A DNA stretch of 36,800 bases from Candidatus Coproplasma stercoripullorum (GTDB taxonomy: Bacteria > Bacillota > Clostridia > Christensenellales > Borkfalkiaceae). Position 1 is the stretch's first letter. Every line of letters starts with the position of its first letter. The translations under genes and the position numbers were made by a program. Under the pieces are notes generated by a model, which worked only from the letters and a program-made list of their open reading frames with translations, was not told where the DNA came from and searched no databases. This document shows, one piece after another, positions 17,110 to 29,050 of the stretch. The DNA lies in NCBI GenBank assembly GCA_018712405.1, contig DVHB01000082.1, positions 1 through 36,800 on the forward strand, written 5' to 3'.

Positions 17110-19271
<2,162 letters not shown>

Positions 19272-19280
19272 GGAGTTATT

Positions 19281-21827
19281 ATGGCTAAAAAAGAAACCAG
19301 CCCCGAGCTTACCGAAGAGTTCAAAAAAACTCTCTCAATGACAAAGATGCTCGACGTAGAGGTGGACGAGGAGTTAAAGCGCTCGTTCATCGCCTACGCC
19401 ATGGCGGTAAACGTATCGCGCGCCATTCCCGACGTTCGCGACGGCTTAAAACCCGTTCACCGCAGAATACTCTATTCCATGCACGAACTCGGGCTGTATA
19501 ACGACAAGCCCTTCCGCAAGTGCGCGCGTATCGTCGGTGACTGTCTTGGTAAATATCACCCCCACGGCGACATTTCGGTGTACGACGCGCTCGTAAGGCT
19601 TGCTCAGGACTTCTCGATAAACTTCCCGCTTATCGAGGGCCACGGCAACTTCGGTTCGGTCGACGGCGATCCCCCCGCGGCAATGAGGTATACCGAGGCG
19701 AGGCTTTCAAAGCTCGCCGCAGAGATGCTGCGCGATCTCGATAAGGAGACGGTGGACTTCTATCCCACCTTCGACGACACGGGTATGCAGCCCTCGGTGC
19801 TTCCCTCGCGCTTTCCGAACATGCTCGTGAACGGCTCCGACGGCATCGCCGTAGGCATGGCTACAAATATCCCGCCCCACAATCTCGGCGAAGTCATCGA
19901 CGGCGTAATAGCCATGATAGATAAGCCCGACATCGAAGTGGACGAGCTCATGCAGTATATCCCCGCACCCGATTTCCCCACGGGCGCAATGATAATGGGC
20001 CGCAGCGGCATTCGCAAGGCCTACCGAACGGGCCGCGGTAACATAATCATCCGCTCAAAGTGCGAGATAGAGGACTACCAGAGCGGCAACCAGACTCGCA
20101 CGCGCATTGTCGTCACCGAGATCCCCTATCAGGTAAACAAGGCAAAACTCATCGAAACTATCGCCGACCTCGTGAAGGACAAAAAGATAGAGGGTATCTC
20201 CGATATCCGAGAAGAATCCGACCGCGACGGCATGCGCATCGTCATCGAAATAAAGAAGGACGCCAACGCGCAGGTAGTTTTAAATCTTTTATACAAGCAC
20301 ACCAACCTCCAGGTGTCCGACGGCATAATAATGCTCGCGCTGGTGGACGGCACGCCCAGAGTGCTCAACTTAAAGGAGTGCATCTATTATTACCTCGAGC
20401 ACCAGAAGGACATAATCACAAGGCGCACAAAGTACGACCTCGGCAAGACCGAGGAGAGGGCGCACATCTTGCGCGGCCTCGTCATCGCCCAGGCGAGCAT
20501 AGACGAGGTGGTGGAGATATGCAAGACTGCGCGCGATAAGACCGACTGCGTTGAAAAACTGATGGCGAACTTCGTTCTCGACGAAAGGCAGGCCAACGCC
20601 GTCGCAGAATTGCGCCTTTACAGACTGTCGCACCTCGAGGTGGATAAGCTTACCGACGAACTGGGCGAGCTCGAAAGGCAGATAGCCGACTTCAAGGATA
20701 TCCTCGCCAACGAGAGCCGCGTGCTTGAGATCATCCGCGCAGATCTTTTAGATATAAAGAAGAGATATCCCTCCGAGAGAAAGACGGAGATAGCCGTGGA
20801 CTACGGCGAGATAGAGGATGCCGATCTTATCCCCGTGGAGAACGTTGTGATTTCTCTCACCCATTCCGGTTATGTAAAGCGCCTCCCCGTCGCCGAATAT
20901 AAAGCTCAGCACCGCGGCGGCATGGGAGTCACCGCGCATAAGCCTAAGGAAGAGGACTTCGTGGAGCAGATGTTTATATCGTCCACGCACGACGACATAC
21001 TTCTGTTTTCCAGCTTCGGTAAGGTATATTCCATAAAGGGATATGAGATCCCCGAAGCCGCCCGTACAGCGCGCGGCAGGGCGATAGTAAATATCGTACG
21101 CATAGCGCAGGACGAAAAGATCACTGCCATGATCCCCGTGAAGGAGGGCGCGGAGGGCTATATAGCCTTCGCCACCCGCTGCGGACTCATCAAAAAGACA
21201 GGCATAGAGGAATTCTCGCATATAAACAGGAACGGCAAGATAGCCATAAAGCTGGGCGATGACGACGAGCTCATCTCCGTGCAGTTCACCACAGGCGAGA
21301 GCGAACTCATTATAGCTTCGTCAGAGGGCAAGTGCATAAGATTTTCCGAAAAGGACGTGCGCGCCATGGGCCGAGATACGGCGGGCGTGCGTGCCATGAA
21401 GCTCGACGAGGGCGACAGGCTTGTCGATATGCTCGTCGTCGACGAGAGCAAAGATATCCTTACGGTGACGTCAAACGGCTACGGCAAGCGTACCCCTGCC
21501 GAAGAGTATCACCTTCAGGGCAGGGCAGGAAAGGGCGTAAAGGCCGGCATCTTCAGCGAAGCCACCGGCAAGCTCGTGAATATGAAGCAGGTCACCGATG
21601 ACGACGACGTAATGATTATCTCTGACGCAGGCGTGATAATAAGGATGCATTGCGCGGATATCTCGCGCATAGGCCGCGCTACCCGCGGCGTGCGTCTCAT
21701 GAAACTCAAAGAGGGCTCAGTTGCCACAGTCGCCATAACCGAAAAGGACGAGGAGGCCGAAGTCGCCGCTCCTGAAGAAGCTGCAGATGGTACCGCCGAA
21801 CAACCTGAAGAGGGTTCTGAAGAATAA
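19281..21827 (+). CDS. gyrA: DNA gyrase subunit A
   Basis: 848 aa; [37 protein letters not shown]; six-bladed C-terminal region with GyrA-box-like QHRGGMG; acidic tail. Confidence 0.95.
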   Translation: MAKKETSPELTEEFKKTLSMTKMLDVEVDEELKRSFIAYAMAVNVSRAIPDVRDGLKPVHRRILYSMHELGLYNDKPFRKCARIVGDCLGKYHPHGDISVYDALVRLAQDFSINFPLIEGHGNFGSVDGDPPAAMRYTEARLSKLAAEMLRDLDKETVDFYPTFDDTGMQPSVLPSRFPNMLVNGSDGIAVGMATNIPPHNLGEVIDGVIAMIDKPDIEVDELMQYIPAPDFPTGAMIMGRSGIRKAYRTGRGNIIIRSKCEIEDYQSGNQTRTRIVVTEIPYQVNKAKLIETIADLVKDKKIEGISDIREESDRDGMRIVIEIKKDANAQVVLNLLYKHTNLQVSDGIIMLALVDGTPRVLNLKECIYYYLEHQKDIITRRTKYDLGKTEERAHILRGLVIAQASIDEVVEICKTARDKTDCVEKLMANFVLDERQANAVAELRLYRLSHLEVDKLTDELGELERQIADFKDILANESRVLEIIRADLLDIKKRYPSERKTEIAVDYGEIEDADLIPVENVVISLTHSGYVKRLPVAEYKAQHRGGMGVTAHKPKEEDFVEQMFISSTHDDILLFSSFGKVYSIKGYEIPEAARTARGRAIVNIVRIAQDEKITAMIPVKEGAEGYIAFATRCGLIKKTGIEEFSHINRNGKIAIKLGDDDELISVQFTTGESELIIASSEGKCIRFSEKDVRAMGRDTAGVRAMKLDEGDRLVDMLVVDESKDILTVTSNGYGKRTPAEEYHLQGRAGKGVKAGIFSEATGKLVNMKQVTDDDDVMIISDAGVIIRMHCADISRIGRATRGVRLMKLKEGSVATVAITEKDEEAEVAAPEEAADGTAEQPEEGSEE

Positions 21828-21850
21828 ATTTTTTATGATGATAAAATATC

Positions 21851-21893
21851 AGCAAGGCGCGCACCGCGAATTTTTCGCGGTGCGCGCCTTGCT
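21851..21893 (+). terminator. Long perfect hairpin downstream of gyrA
   Basis: AGCAAGGCGCGCACCGCGAA-TTT-TTCGCGGTGCGCGCCTTGCT; no strong T-tract. Confidence 0.6.
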
Positions 21894-22049
21894 ACGCTAT
21901 ACTATGAAGGTTCAGAGGAGAAGTGGAATAATATAAAGGCGGAAAATACAGAACTCTCCCGGGATGTAGTTTATTTTTACAGCTTGGAGCAGCCTTCGGC
22001 AGAGGGCAATTATTGGCACTATGTGGATTCTGTGCCGGTTATCTGGTGA
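21891..22049 (+). pseudogene. C-terminal remnant of a BspA-like leucine-rich-repeat surface protein
   Basis: Open frame ATLYYEGSEEKWNNIKAENTELSRDVVYFYSLEQPSAEGNYWHYVDSVPVIW* with no start codon or upstream LRR repeats. Confidence 0.7.
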
Positions 22050-22073
22050 AGTTTGATTTGATAAATAAGTTTA

Positions 22074-22100
22074 AGCGCCGCGGCAACATGCCGCAGCGCT
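22074..22100. terminator. Hairpin between gyrA remnant and the minus-strand ATPase
   Basis: AGCGCCGCGGCA-aca-TGCCGCAGCGCT, one mismatch. Confidence 0.5.
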
Positions 22101-22185
22101 CATTTCTTTAATCGATGTTACTTAATACGATTTAAGTTTTGCTTTTTTGGTTAAGTTTGTTTCTGCAACAAAGCATTTGCAAAAA

Positions 22186-24978
22186 TTATTTTGAGTTTGC
22201 AGACTTTGTCTGTTTTCTTGTGTTGCCCGTGGAGGAGGGCATTATTATCTCCATCACTTTTATGAGCGCGGACGAGAGCGGGAACGCCGCCTCTATCACG
22301 ACGACTATAACAAGTGCCTTCGCATAGTCCCATTCCAGGTCGCCCCAGCCCGTGTACAGCTGTTCTCCCAGCCACGGCACGCAGAAGCAGGTCACGGCTA
22401 TGCCCAGCATGACGGCAAACAGCACCACGCGGTAGGCGTTGAACGGCTGGCACACGCGGTACAGCATCACAAGCCCGCTGAAGGTGAGCGCTATCATGCT
22501 CATTGCAATGTAATAGCCGCCGAACTCCTCGTTGTTTGCCACGTTTGCTATATACATGGACATAACGCACAGTATCATCAGCACGCCGCCCGCAACGGCC
22601 CTGCTTATTACGTGCGTAATAAATTTGCCCTGAACGCGTGCGTTGTTTGGCTGCAGCGAGAGGAAGAACGAAGGGATGCCGATAACGCATACCTCCAAAA
22701 GCAGCATGTTCTTCGGCATAAAGGGGTACACCATGCCGGGAATTATCAATACCAGCGCCGCCAGAAGCGCCGTGAACAGCGTCTTCATCAGATACAGCGA
22801 GGACGAGTTTTTGATATTATTGATAACGCGCCTGCCCTCGCCGACTATCTTCGGCATAGAGTTGAAGTTGTTGTCCATAAGAACGAGGTGGCTTACGTTT
22901 CTCGCCGCTTCGCTGCCCGAGGCAACGGATATGGCGCAGTCGGCCTCCTTCAAGGCCAGTATGTCGTTCACGCCGTCGCCCGTCATGGCAACGGTGTTTC
23001 CCTCCGCCTTTATCGCTCTCACGAGTATGGCCTTCTGTTCGGGCGTCACTCTGCCGAACACGGTGTATTTACCCGCAACGTTCTCCACCTCGCTGTCGTT
23101 AAGCCCCTCGAGCGAGATATATTTATCCGCGCCGGCAATTCCCGCACGCCTGGCCACTTCCGAAACGGTCACGGGGTTGTCGCCCGATATCACCTTCACG
23201 GCCACGTCGTTGTCTTTGAACCATTTTATCGTTTCAATTGCATCTTCGCGGATGTTGTCTGCTATCGATATCACGGCTATCGGCCGCATTATCGCGGGCA
23301 ATTTGTCGTCCGCAATGGGGGTGGCGGAGTGCGCCAGGACAAGTACGCGCATGCCCATCTGCGCATACTGCTTTATTATTCTCTCTACCTTGGCGGGCAG
23401 CGGCTTTAAAACAAATTCGGGCGCGCCGTAGACGAATGTGCCGGCCTCGTCAAACGTCACCGCCGAAAGTTTGCGCTTTGAAGAGAATGGTATCTTGGCA
23501 ATCGGCGTAAGTTTGTCGCTGTGGCCAAAGTGGTTTGTGAGGGCTATGGAGGTCTGGTTGTTGTCGTCCAGCGCCGAAAGCATGCTGCCCATTATGTCGT
23601 TCAGCGAAAGGTCGCCGACGGTGTTCAGGATAATGCAGTCGTTCACCTTCATGCGCCCGTCAGTTATCGTGCCTGTCTTGTCGAGGCATAAAACGTTTAC
23701 CCTCGCCAGCATCTCAAGGGAGTAAAGGTCCTGCACCAGAGTGTTGTGTTTTGAAAGGCGTATAACGCCCACTGCCAGCGCCACCGAAGTCAGAAGCAGC
23801 ATGCCTGAGGGGATCATGCCTATCACCACAGTGCATGTTCGCTGTATGGCGTAGCTGACCTGCGTGGATAACAGCCAGTCGGTTATATTTTCAGAACCGG
23901 GGATGCCTTCGTAATAGGCGTTGTACATTTTGAAGAAGATGCCTATCGCAATGGGTATTATCAGCACGCCGATGGCTTTAATTATCCACTTTGTGCTGTT
24001 CATCAGTTCGGAATTGGGGCGTTTGTACTTCTTCGCCTTTGAAGTGAGCTTCTGAAGGTATGTCTCCCTGCCCACCTTTTCAACGCGGAATTTGCCGCTG
24101 CCGCTGGAGATAAAGCTGCCGGCATACAGTATGTCGCCCGGTTTCTTTTTGACGGAGACGCTCTCGCCTGTAAGCAGCGATTCGTTTACTTCCACATTCC
24201 CTTCCGCCAGAATACAGTCGGCAGGTACCTGATTGCCGAGTTCCAGAATTATAACGTCGTCTAAAACTATCTCCGAAAGCGGTATCTCGGTAACTTCGCC
24301 GTCCCGCATAACTTTTGCCGTATTCGCCGCCATTATTGATAGCTTATCTATAGACAGCTTGGAGCGTATCTCCTGAATTATGCCTATAACGATGTTTGCC
24401 GTGGTTATAAAAATCACAAGGTAGTTTGTCAGTCCCTTTGTGCCTGCAAGTATCAGCGCTATAAATGCTATAAGGCAAAGCAGGTTGAAGAATGTGCAGA
24501 TATTGCCGACGAATATGCTCGCATACGACTTGGAATACTTTTTATTCGTGTCGTTGAACAAAAACTGAGTAAATCTCGTCTGCACCTGTGCAGATGAAAG
24601 ACCGCTCTTCAAGTCTGGCGAATAGCGTTCCACATGTGTATTTATCTTATTTTTGGGGTGGCGGCGGAAGTACTTTATTATCTTTTCCTTGTCAAACTCG
24701 CCGGAGTATTCTTTAAATTTTTTGCCCTTGGCGTCGTCGTTCGCGGGACTCTGTTTGTCGCCGGCGTTCAGCGCCGCTTCGCCGCTATTTGCTTTATTTT
24801 CGGCAGTTTCGGTTGCTGCGTCGTTTTGTTCCGTCGCGGCGGCCTCGTTCAGTCCGGCATTTTTTTCGCCGTCTTCGGCGAAAGTCTCCGCGGCGCTCTG
24901 CTCCGCAGGTCTGTCTTCCCCGTCCGCAGGACCGCCAACAGTTTTCGCCGTCCCCCGCCTGAAATATATTTTGCTCAT
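22186..24978 (-). CDS. P-type (HAD-IC) cation-transporting ATPase, CtpE-like, with low-complexity N-terminal extension
   Basis: DKTGTITDGRM, LLTGES, MTGDGVNDILALKEADCAIS, TM motif IPSGM. Start proposed at MSKIYFRRG (24978), not track 25068. Confidence 0.9.
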   Translation of the reverse strand: MSKIYFRRGTAKTVGGPADGEDRPAEQSAAETFAEDGEKNAGLNEAAATEQNDAATETAENKANSGEAALNAGDKQSPANDDAKGKKFKEYSGEFDKEKIIKYFRRHPKNKINTHVERYSPDLKSGLSSAQVQTRFTQFLFNDTNKKYSKSYASIFVGNICTFFNLLCLIAFIALILAGTKGLTNYLVIFITTANIVIGIIQEIRSKLSIDKLSIMAANTAKVMRDGEVTEIPLSEIVLDDVIILELGNQVPADCILAEGNVEVNESLLTGESVSVKKKPGDILYAGSFISSGSGKFRVEKVGRETYLQKLTSKAKKYKRPNSELMNSTKWIIKAIGVLIIPIAIGIFFKMYNAYYEGIPGSENITDWLLSTQVSYAIQRTCTVVIGMIPSGMLLLTSVALAVGVIRLSKHNTLVQDLYSLEMLARVNVLCLDKTGTITDGRMKVNDCIILNTVGDLSLNDIMGSMLSALDDNNQTSIALTNHFGHSDKLTPIAKIPFSSKRKLSAVTFDEAGTFVYGAPEFVLKPLPAKVERIIKQYAQMGMRVLVLAHSATPIADDKLPAIMRPIAVISIADNIREDAIETIKWFKDNDVAVKVISGDNPVTVSEVARRAGIAGADKYISLEGLNDSEVENVAGKYTVFGRVTPEQKAILVRAIKAEGNTVAMTGDGVNDILALKEADCAISVASGSEAARNVSHLVLMDNNFNSMPKIVGEGRRVINNIKNSSSLYLMKTLFTALLAALVLIIPGMVYPFMPKNMLLLEVCVIGIPSFFLSLQPNNARVQGKFITHVISRAVAGGVLMILCVMSMYIANVANNEEFGGYYIAMSMIALTFSGLVMLYRVCQPFNAYRVVLFAVMLGIAVTCFCVPWLGEQLYTGWGDLEWDYAKALVIVVVIEAAFPLSSALIKVMEIIMPSSTGNTRKQTKSANSK

Positions 24979-25155
24979 AATTACCCTTAATTCCGCGCAG
25001 GCCTTTGCGGCATGCGCATAAAAGTATGCTACAAAAAGTATACCACAACGCGCATTTTTTTTCAACATAATAGCGCGTATTCGCCTATTTTAATTGCATT
25101 TGCCACTTTTTTGGTTTATAATTTAATCATATTTTTCAGGAGAAATTTTTTTCGT

Positions 25156-26448
25156 ATGATAGATATCAATCTCATAAGGGAAAATCCCGACCTCGTAAGG
25201 GAGAATATAAAAAAGAAGTTTCAAGACAAAAAACTTCCTCTTGTTGACGAAGTACTTGCACTCGACGCCGAAAAACGCGCCCTTCAGCGGGAGGGCGACG
25301 AGAGGCGTGCAAAGCGCAATTCGCTCTCCAAATCTATCGGCGCTCTCATGAAGGACGGCAAAAAGGAGGAGGCCGAAAGGGTAAAGGAAGAGGTCAAGGA
25401 GAATAATGACCGCGTGTCCGCCATAGAGGCCCGCCAGAGCGAGATAGAGGCGCAGCTCAAAAAGGACATGATGGCCATTCCCAACATCATCGCAGACGAT
25501 GTGCCAATAGGCAAAGACGACAGCGAGAATGTGCAGTGGAACACCTATCTCGAGGCAAAGGAAAAGCCCTTTGAAGTTCCCTATCACGTCGATATTTTGG
25601 AGCGCCTCGGCGGCATCGATCTCGACAGCGCCCGCCGCACCTCGGGCAACGGCTTCTACTATCTTATTGGCGACGTAGCCCGCCTTCACTCCGCAGTGCT
25701 CACCTATGCGCGCGACTTCATGATAGATAAGGGCTTCACCTATGTAATTCCCCCGTTCATGATCAGAAGCGACGTCGTTTCGGGCGTAATGAGCTTTGAA
25801 GAGATGGACGGCATGATGTATAAGATAGAGGGCGAGGACCTGTACCTTATAGGCACTTCCGAGCACTCCATGATAGGCCGCTTCATGAACACCGTTATAG
25901 ACGAGAGCAAGCTTCCTTTAACGCTCACGTCCTATTCCCCCTGCTTCAGGAAGGAAAAGGGCGCGCACGGCATAGAAGAGCGCGGCATATACCGCATACA
26001 CCAGTTTGAAAAGCAGGAGATGATTGTCGTCTGCAAGCCGGAAGAGAGCGACTATTGGTATGAAAAGCTGTGGTCGTACACCGTTGAGCTGTTCGTATCC
26101 ATGCAGATACCCGTGCGCACGCTTGTGTGCTGCTCGGGCGACCTTGCCGATTTGAAGTACAGGAGTCTCGACGTGGAGGCGTGGAGCCCCCGACAGAAGA
26201 AGTACTTCGAGGTAGGCAGCTGCTCAAACCTCACCGATGCGCAGGCGCGCAGGCTGTGTATAAAGTTCAAGAGCTCCAAAACCGGTAAAAACGAGTTCGC
26301 CCACACCCTCAACAACACGGTGGTGGCTCCCCCCAGAATGCTCATCGCCTTCCTTGAAAATCATCTTCAGGAGGACGGCAGCGTATTCATTCCCGAAGTG
26401 TTGCGCAAATACATGGGCGGCAAAGAGTATATCAAGCCTATAAAGTAA
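25156..26448 (+). CDS. serS: Seryl-tRNA synthetase
   Basis: MIDINLIRENPDLVRENIKKK, LYLIGTSEHSMIG, GIYRIHQFEKQEM, EVGSCSNLTDAQARR; start at ATG 25156. Confidence 0.97.
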   Translation: MIDINLIRENPDLVRENIKKKFQDKKLPLVDEVLALDAEKRALQREGDERRAKRNSLSKSIGALMKDGKKEEAERVKEEVKENNDRVSAIEARQSEIEAQLKKDMMAIPNIIADDVPIGKDDSENVQWNTYLEAKEKPFEVPYHVDILERLGGIDLDSARRTSGNGFYYLIGDVARLHSAVLTYARDFMIDKGFTYVIPPFMIRSDVVSGVMSFEEMDGMMYKIEGEDLYLIGTSEHSMIGRFMNTVIDESKLPLTLTSYSPCFRKEKGAHGIEERGIYRIHQFEKQEMIVVCKPEESDYWYEKLWSYTVELFVSMQIPVRTLVCCSGDLADLKYRSLDVEAWSPRQKKYFEVGSCSNLTDAQARRLCIKFKSSKTGKNEFAHTLNNTVVAPPRMLIAFLENHLQEDGSVFIPEVLRKYMGGKEYIKPIK

Positions 26449-26460
26449 TTATTTACTGAT

Positions 26461-26581
26461 AAAGTAATTATTTGCGTCGCAATACTGTGTCGCGCTTACG
26501 GGTGTTTTCGGTCACTTACGTCTGTGTAAGCTCCCTCAAACCTTCCGCGCGCTCCTTGTCTTGCTCGCAACTAATTACTTT
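26461..26581. repeat. Intergenic repeat copy 2: core 26486-26567 with 16-nt inverted flanks
   Basis: Core TGTCGCGCTTACGG...GTCACTTAC...GTAAGCTCC...TGCTCG as at 8446-8527. Flanks AAAGTAATTATTTGCG / CGCAACTAATTACTTT pair 15/16. Confidence 0.75.
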
Positions 26582-26605
26582 AGTCCCGCGTAAACCACTA
26601 AACTT

Positions 26606-27070
26606 ATGACTGTTCGTAAAGCAGAAAACAGGGATATCCCCGCAATAATTAACCTCTTAAAGCAGGTGAATGAGGTGCACGCCAAGGCGCGGCCCGACCT
26701 TTTCAAGCTCGCCACAAAGTATTCGGCGGAAGAGGTGAAGGGCCTTATCTCGGGCGAAAGCACCCCCATATTCGTCGCCGACGAGGGCGGCAAAGTGCTG
26801 GGCTACGCCATGTGCAAGCTCATAGTGCACAGCGGCGAGAGCATCATGCAGGACATGAAGTCGCTGTATATCGACGACATATGCGTGGACGAAGGCGCCC
26901 GCGGCAGGCACGTCGGCACGGAGATTTATAGCCATGTGCTTGCCTTTGCCAAAGATATCGGCTGTTACAACATCACTTTAAACGTGTGGGCTTGTAACCC
27001 CGAGGCCGAAGCTTTTTACAAAAAGCTCGGCCTCGTCCCGCAAAAGACGACCATGGAAAAAATAATCTGA
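26606..27070 (+). CDS. GNAT family N-acetyltransferase
   Basis: MTVRKAENRDIPAIINLLKQV...LYIDDICVDEGARGRHVGTEIY...WACNPEAEAFYKKLGL. Confidence 0.88.
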   Translation: MTVRKAENRDIPAIINLLKQVNEVHAKARPDLFKLATKYSAEEVKGLISGESTPIFVADEGGKVLGYAMCKLIVHSGESIMQDMKSLYIDDICVDEGARGRHVGTEIYSHVLAFAKDIGCYNITLNVWACNPEAEAFYKKLGLVPQKTTMEKII

Positions 27071-27127
27071 AATCAGCAGGGCGGCAAATCTTGCCGCCTT
27101 AAATTTTATTCATAAGGCGGAAAAATA

Positions 27128-27988
27128 ATGAGCGTTTTAAAAATAGCCCTCCTGCAGATATCGCCGTGCGGCGATGAGCGACAAAATGCAATAAAGGGCG
27201 AAAAATATTGCAGAATTGCCAAAGAAAAGGGTGCGAACATCGCACTGTTTCCTGAAATGTTCAGCTGCGGCTACAATATAGCAAGCATACCGCGCAAAGA
27301 GTGGAATACTGTCAGTGAGGACGGGCAGTTTCTGTACACTTTCTCGAACTTAGCGCGCGAACTGAAAATGGCGATAGGCGTGACCTGCCTCGCGGCGGGT
27401 ATGAACGGACCGCAGAACGCGCTATTTTTATATGATATGCACGGCGGCCTCGCCCTTAAGTATTCTAAGGTGCACACCTGCGATTTCGATGTCGAAAGAT
27501 ACCTTGCCCGCGGAGAAGATTTTTCCGTATGCACCCTGAATACCTCGGCAGGGGAAATAAAGGTCGGCGCGATGATATGTTACGACAGGGAATTTCCCGA
27601 AAGCGCCAGGATCCTGATGTTGCGCGGTGCCGAGCTCATACTCGTGCCCAACGCCTGCCCCATGGAGATAAACAGGCTGTCGCAGTTGCGCTCCCGCGCG
27701 TTTGAAAATATGACGGCGATAGCCACCTGCAGCTACCCCTCAGGCGTGCAGGACTGCAACGGCCATTCCACATTGTTCAGCGGCATGGCGTGGGCAGAGG
27801 GCGACATGTGCCTTCTGGAGGCAGGAGAGGAAGAGGGTTTATATCTTGCCGAACTCAATCTAAAGGAGTTTCTCGCTTACCGTGAAGAGGAAACCATGGG
27901 CAACGCCTACCGCCGACCCTCGCTCTACGGCGAATTGTGCAGTGAAGCGGTAAAGCCGCCCTTTGTCCGCAAAGATGCTCGCAGATGA
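27128..27988 (+). CDS. Carbon-nitrogen hydrolase (nitrilase superfamily)
   Basis: Catalytic triad contexts LFPEMF, KYSKVH, GAMICYDREFPESAR. Confidence 0.88.
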   Translation: MSVLKIALLQISPCGDERQNAIKGEKYCRIAKEKGANIALFPEMFSCGYNIASIPRKEWNTVSEDGQFLYTFSNLARELKMAIGVTCLAAGMNGPQNALFLYDMHGGLALKYSKVHTCDFDVERYLARGEDFSVCTLNTSAGEIKVGAMICYDREFPESARILMLRGAELILVPNACPMEINRLSQLRSRAFENMTAIATCSYPSGVQDCNGHSTLFSGMAWAEGDMCLLEAGEEEGLYLAELNLKEFLAYREEETMGNAYRRPSLYGELCSEAVKPPFVRKDARR

Positions 27989-28093
27989 CGCGTTAAAATA
28001 AATGCGGGCGGCTTTTGTCGTCACCCGCGTTTTATTGTTGATATTTTGTCGGCTATATGCTATAATTTTTGCGTTATATCACGGCGGAACACT

Positions 28094-29050
28094 ATGGATC
28101 TTGTATTTTTTGACATCGAGTGCGCGAGCGTCTATAAGACCTCGGCAAAGATATGCGCCTTTGGCTATGTCGTCTGCGACGAAAATTTTAATATAATCAA
28201 AAAGGAAGATATCCTAATAAATCCCAAGGGTGCATTTCACCTCACCGACTCAAAGGGAGAACACGGCCTCGTGCTACCCTATAAATACGCCGACTTCAAA
28301 AAATATCCCGACTTCCGTGCCGTGTACCCAAAAATCAGATCACTTTTAGAGGATAAAGGTAACATTGTGGCGGGGCACGCCACTTACAACGATGTAAACT
28401 ACCTTAATTTAGAGACGCGCCGCTTCTCGCTTCCTTCTTTCAAATTCGAGTTTTCCGATACGCAGCTTTTATACATGACCATGACGGGCGGCTATTCCCG
28501 CCAGTACGGGCTGGAATACATCACCAAAGATTTAAACGTGGAGTTCACTCCGCACCGCGCCGCCGACGATGCCTACGCCACCATGCGCATAGCCGAGGCG
28601 ATGTGCCGCTCGCACGGGTGCGGCTTTCCGGCGCTGGAAAAGCTCTTCAATTTAACGCGCGGCAAAATTGAAAATTACAGTATAGCCAAGCCCACAACTT
28701 CGGGCTTTTCGGAATTTGCGCAAAAACAGCGCGAGGCCAAGGAAGAGCGCTCGCGTGCGCGCAGAGATTTCTATATCTACCTTTCGCGCAAAAAGCGCCG
28801 CCACGAGGGGCGTTTAAAGGGCGTGGTATTCAACTTCGCCCGCTGCATCGAGGACGACCTCTCTCTTTCTGAGCCTCTCCTCGATAAGATCTATGCCGCA
28901 GGCGGCACATACACGCAAAAGCTCAACCACTGCAACATATATGTCGCTCCCGAGGGCGACAGTTCCACACGCACCCGCTCAGCGGTTCTCCGCGAGGAAC
29001 TCAGGATAATAACGCTCGATGAGCTCGGGGAGATGCTCAATGAACAATGA
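28094..29050 (+). CDS. DEDDh 3'-5' exonuclease (DnaQ-like)
   Basis: VFFDIECAS, HATYNDVNYL, HRAADDAYATMRIAE motifs; start at ATG 28094. Confidence 0.82.
   Translation: MDLVFFDIECASVYKTSAKICAFGYVVCDENFNIIKKEDILINPKGAFHLTDSKGEHGLVLPYKYADFKKYPDFRAVYPKIRSLLEDKGNIVAGHATYNDVNYLNLETRRFSLPSFKFEFSDTQLLYMTMTGGYSRQYGLEYITKDLNVEFTPHRAADDAYATMRIAEAMCRSHGCGFPALEKLFNLTRGKIENYSIAKPTTSGFSEFAQKQREAKEERSRARRDFYIYLSRKKRRHEGRLKGVVFNFARCIEDDLSLSEPLLDKIYAAGGTYTQKLNHCNIYVAPEGDSSTRTRSAVLREELRIITLDELGEMLNEQ

Noticed and set aside
19281-21827. Topoisomerase IV (parC) instead of gyrA
   Set aside because: Tandem with a GyrB-type partner and C-terminal GyrA-box-like QHRGGMG favours gyrase, though the box is not canonical (QRRGGKG)
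22139-22327. 62-aa plus-strand ORF near 22.2 kb
   Set aside because: Overlaps the 3' end of the ATPase on the opposite strand; no RBS or motif
22612-23409. 265-aa and 262-aa plus-strand ORFs over the P-type ATPase
   Set aside because: Both are antisense to a clear P-type ATPase; composition consistent with codon-bias artefacts
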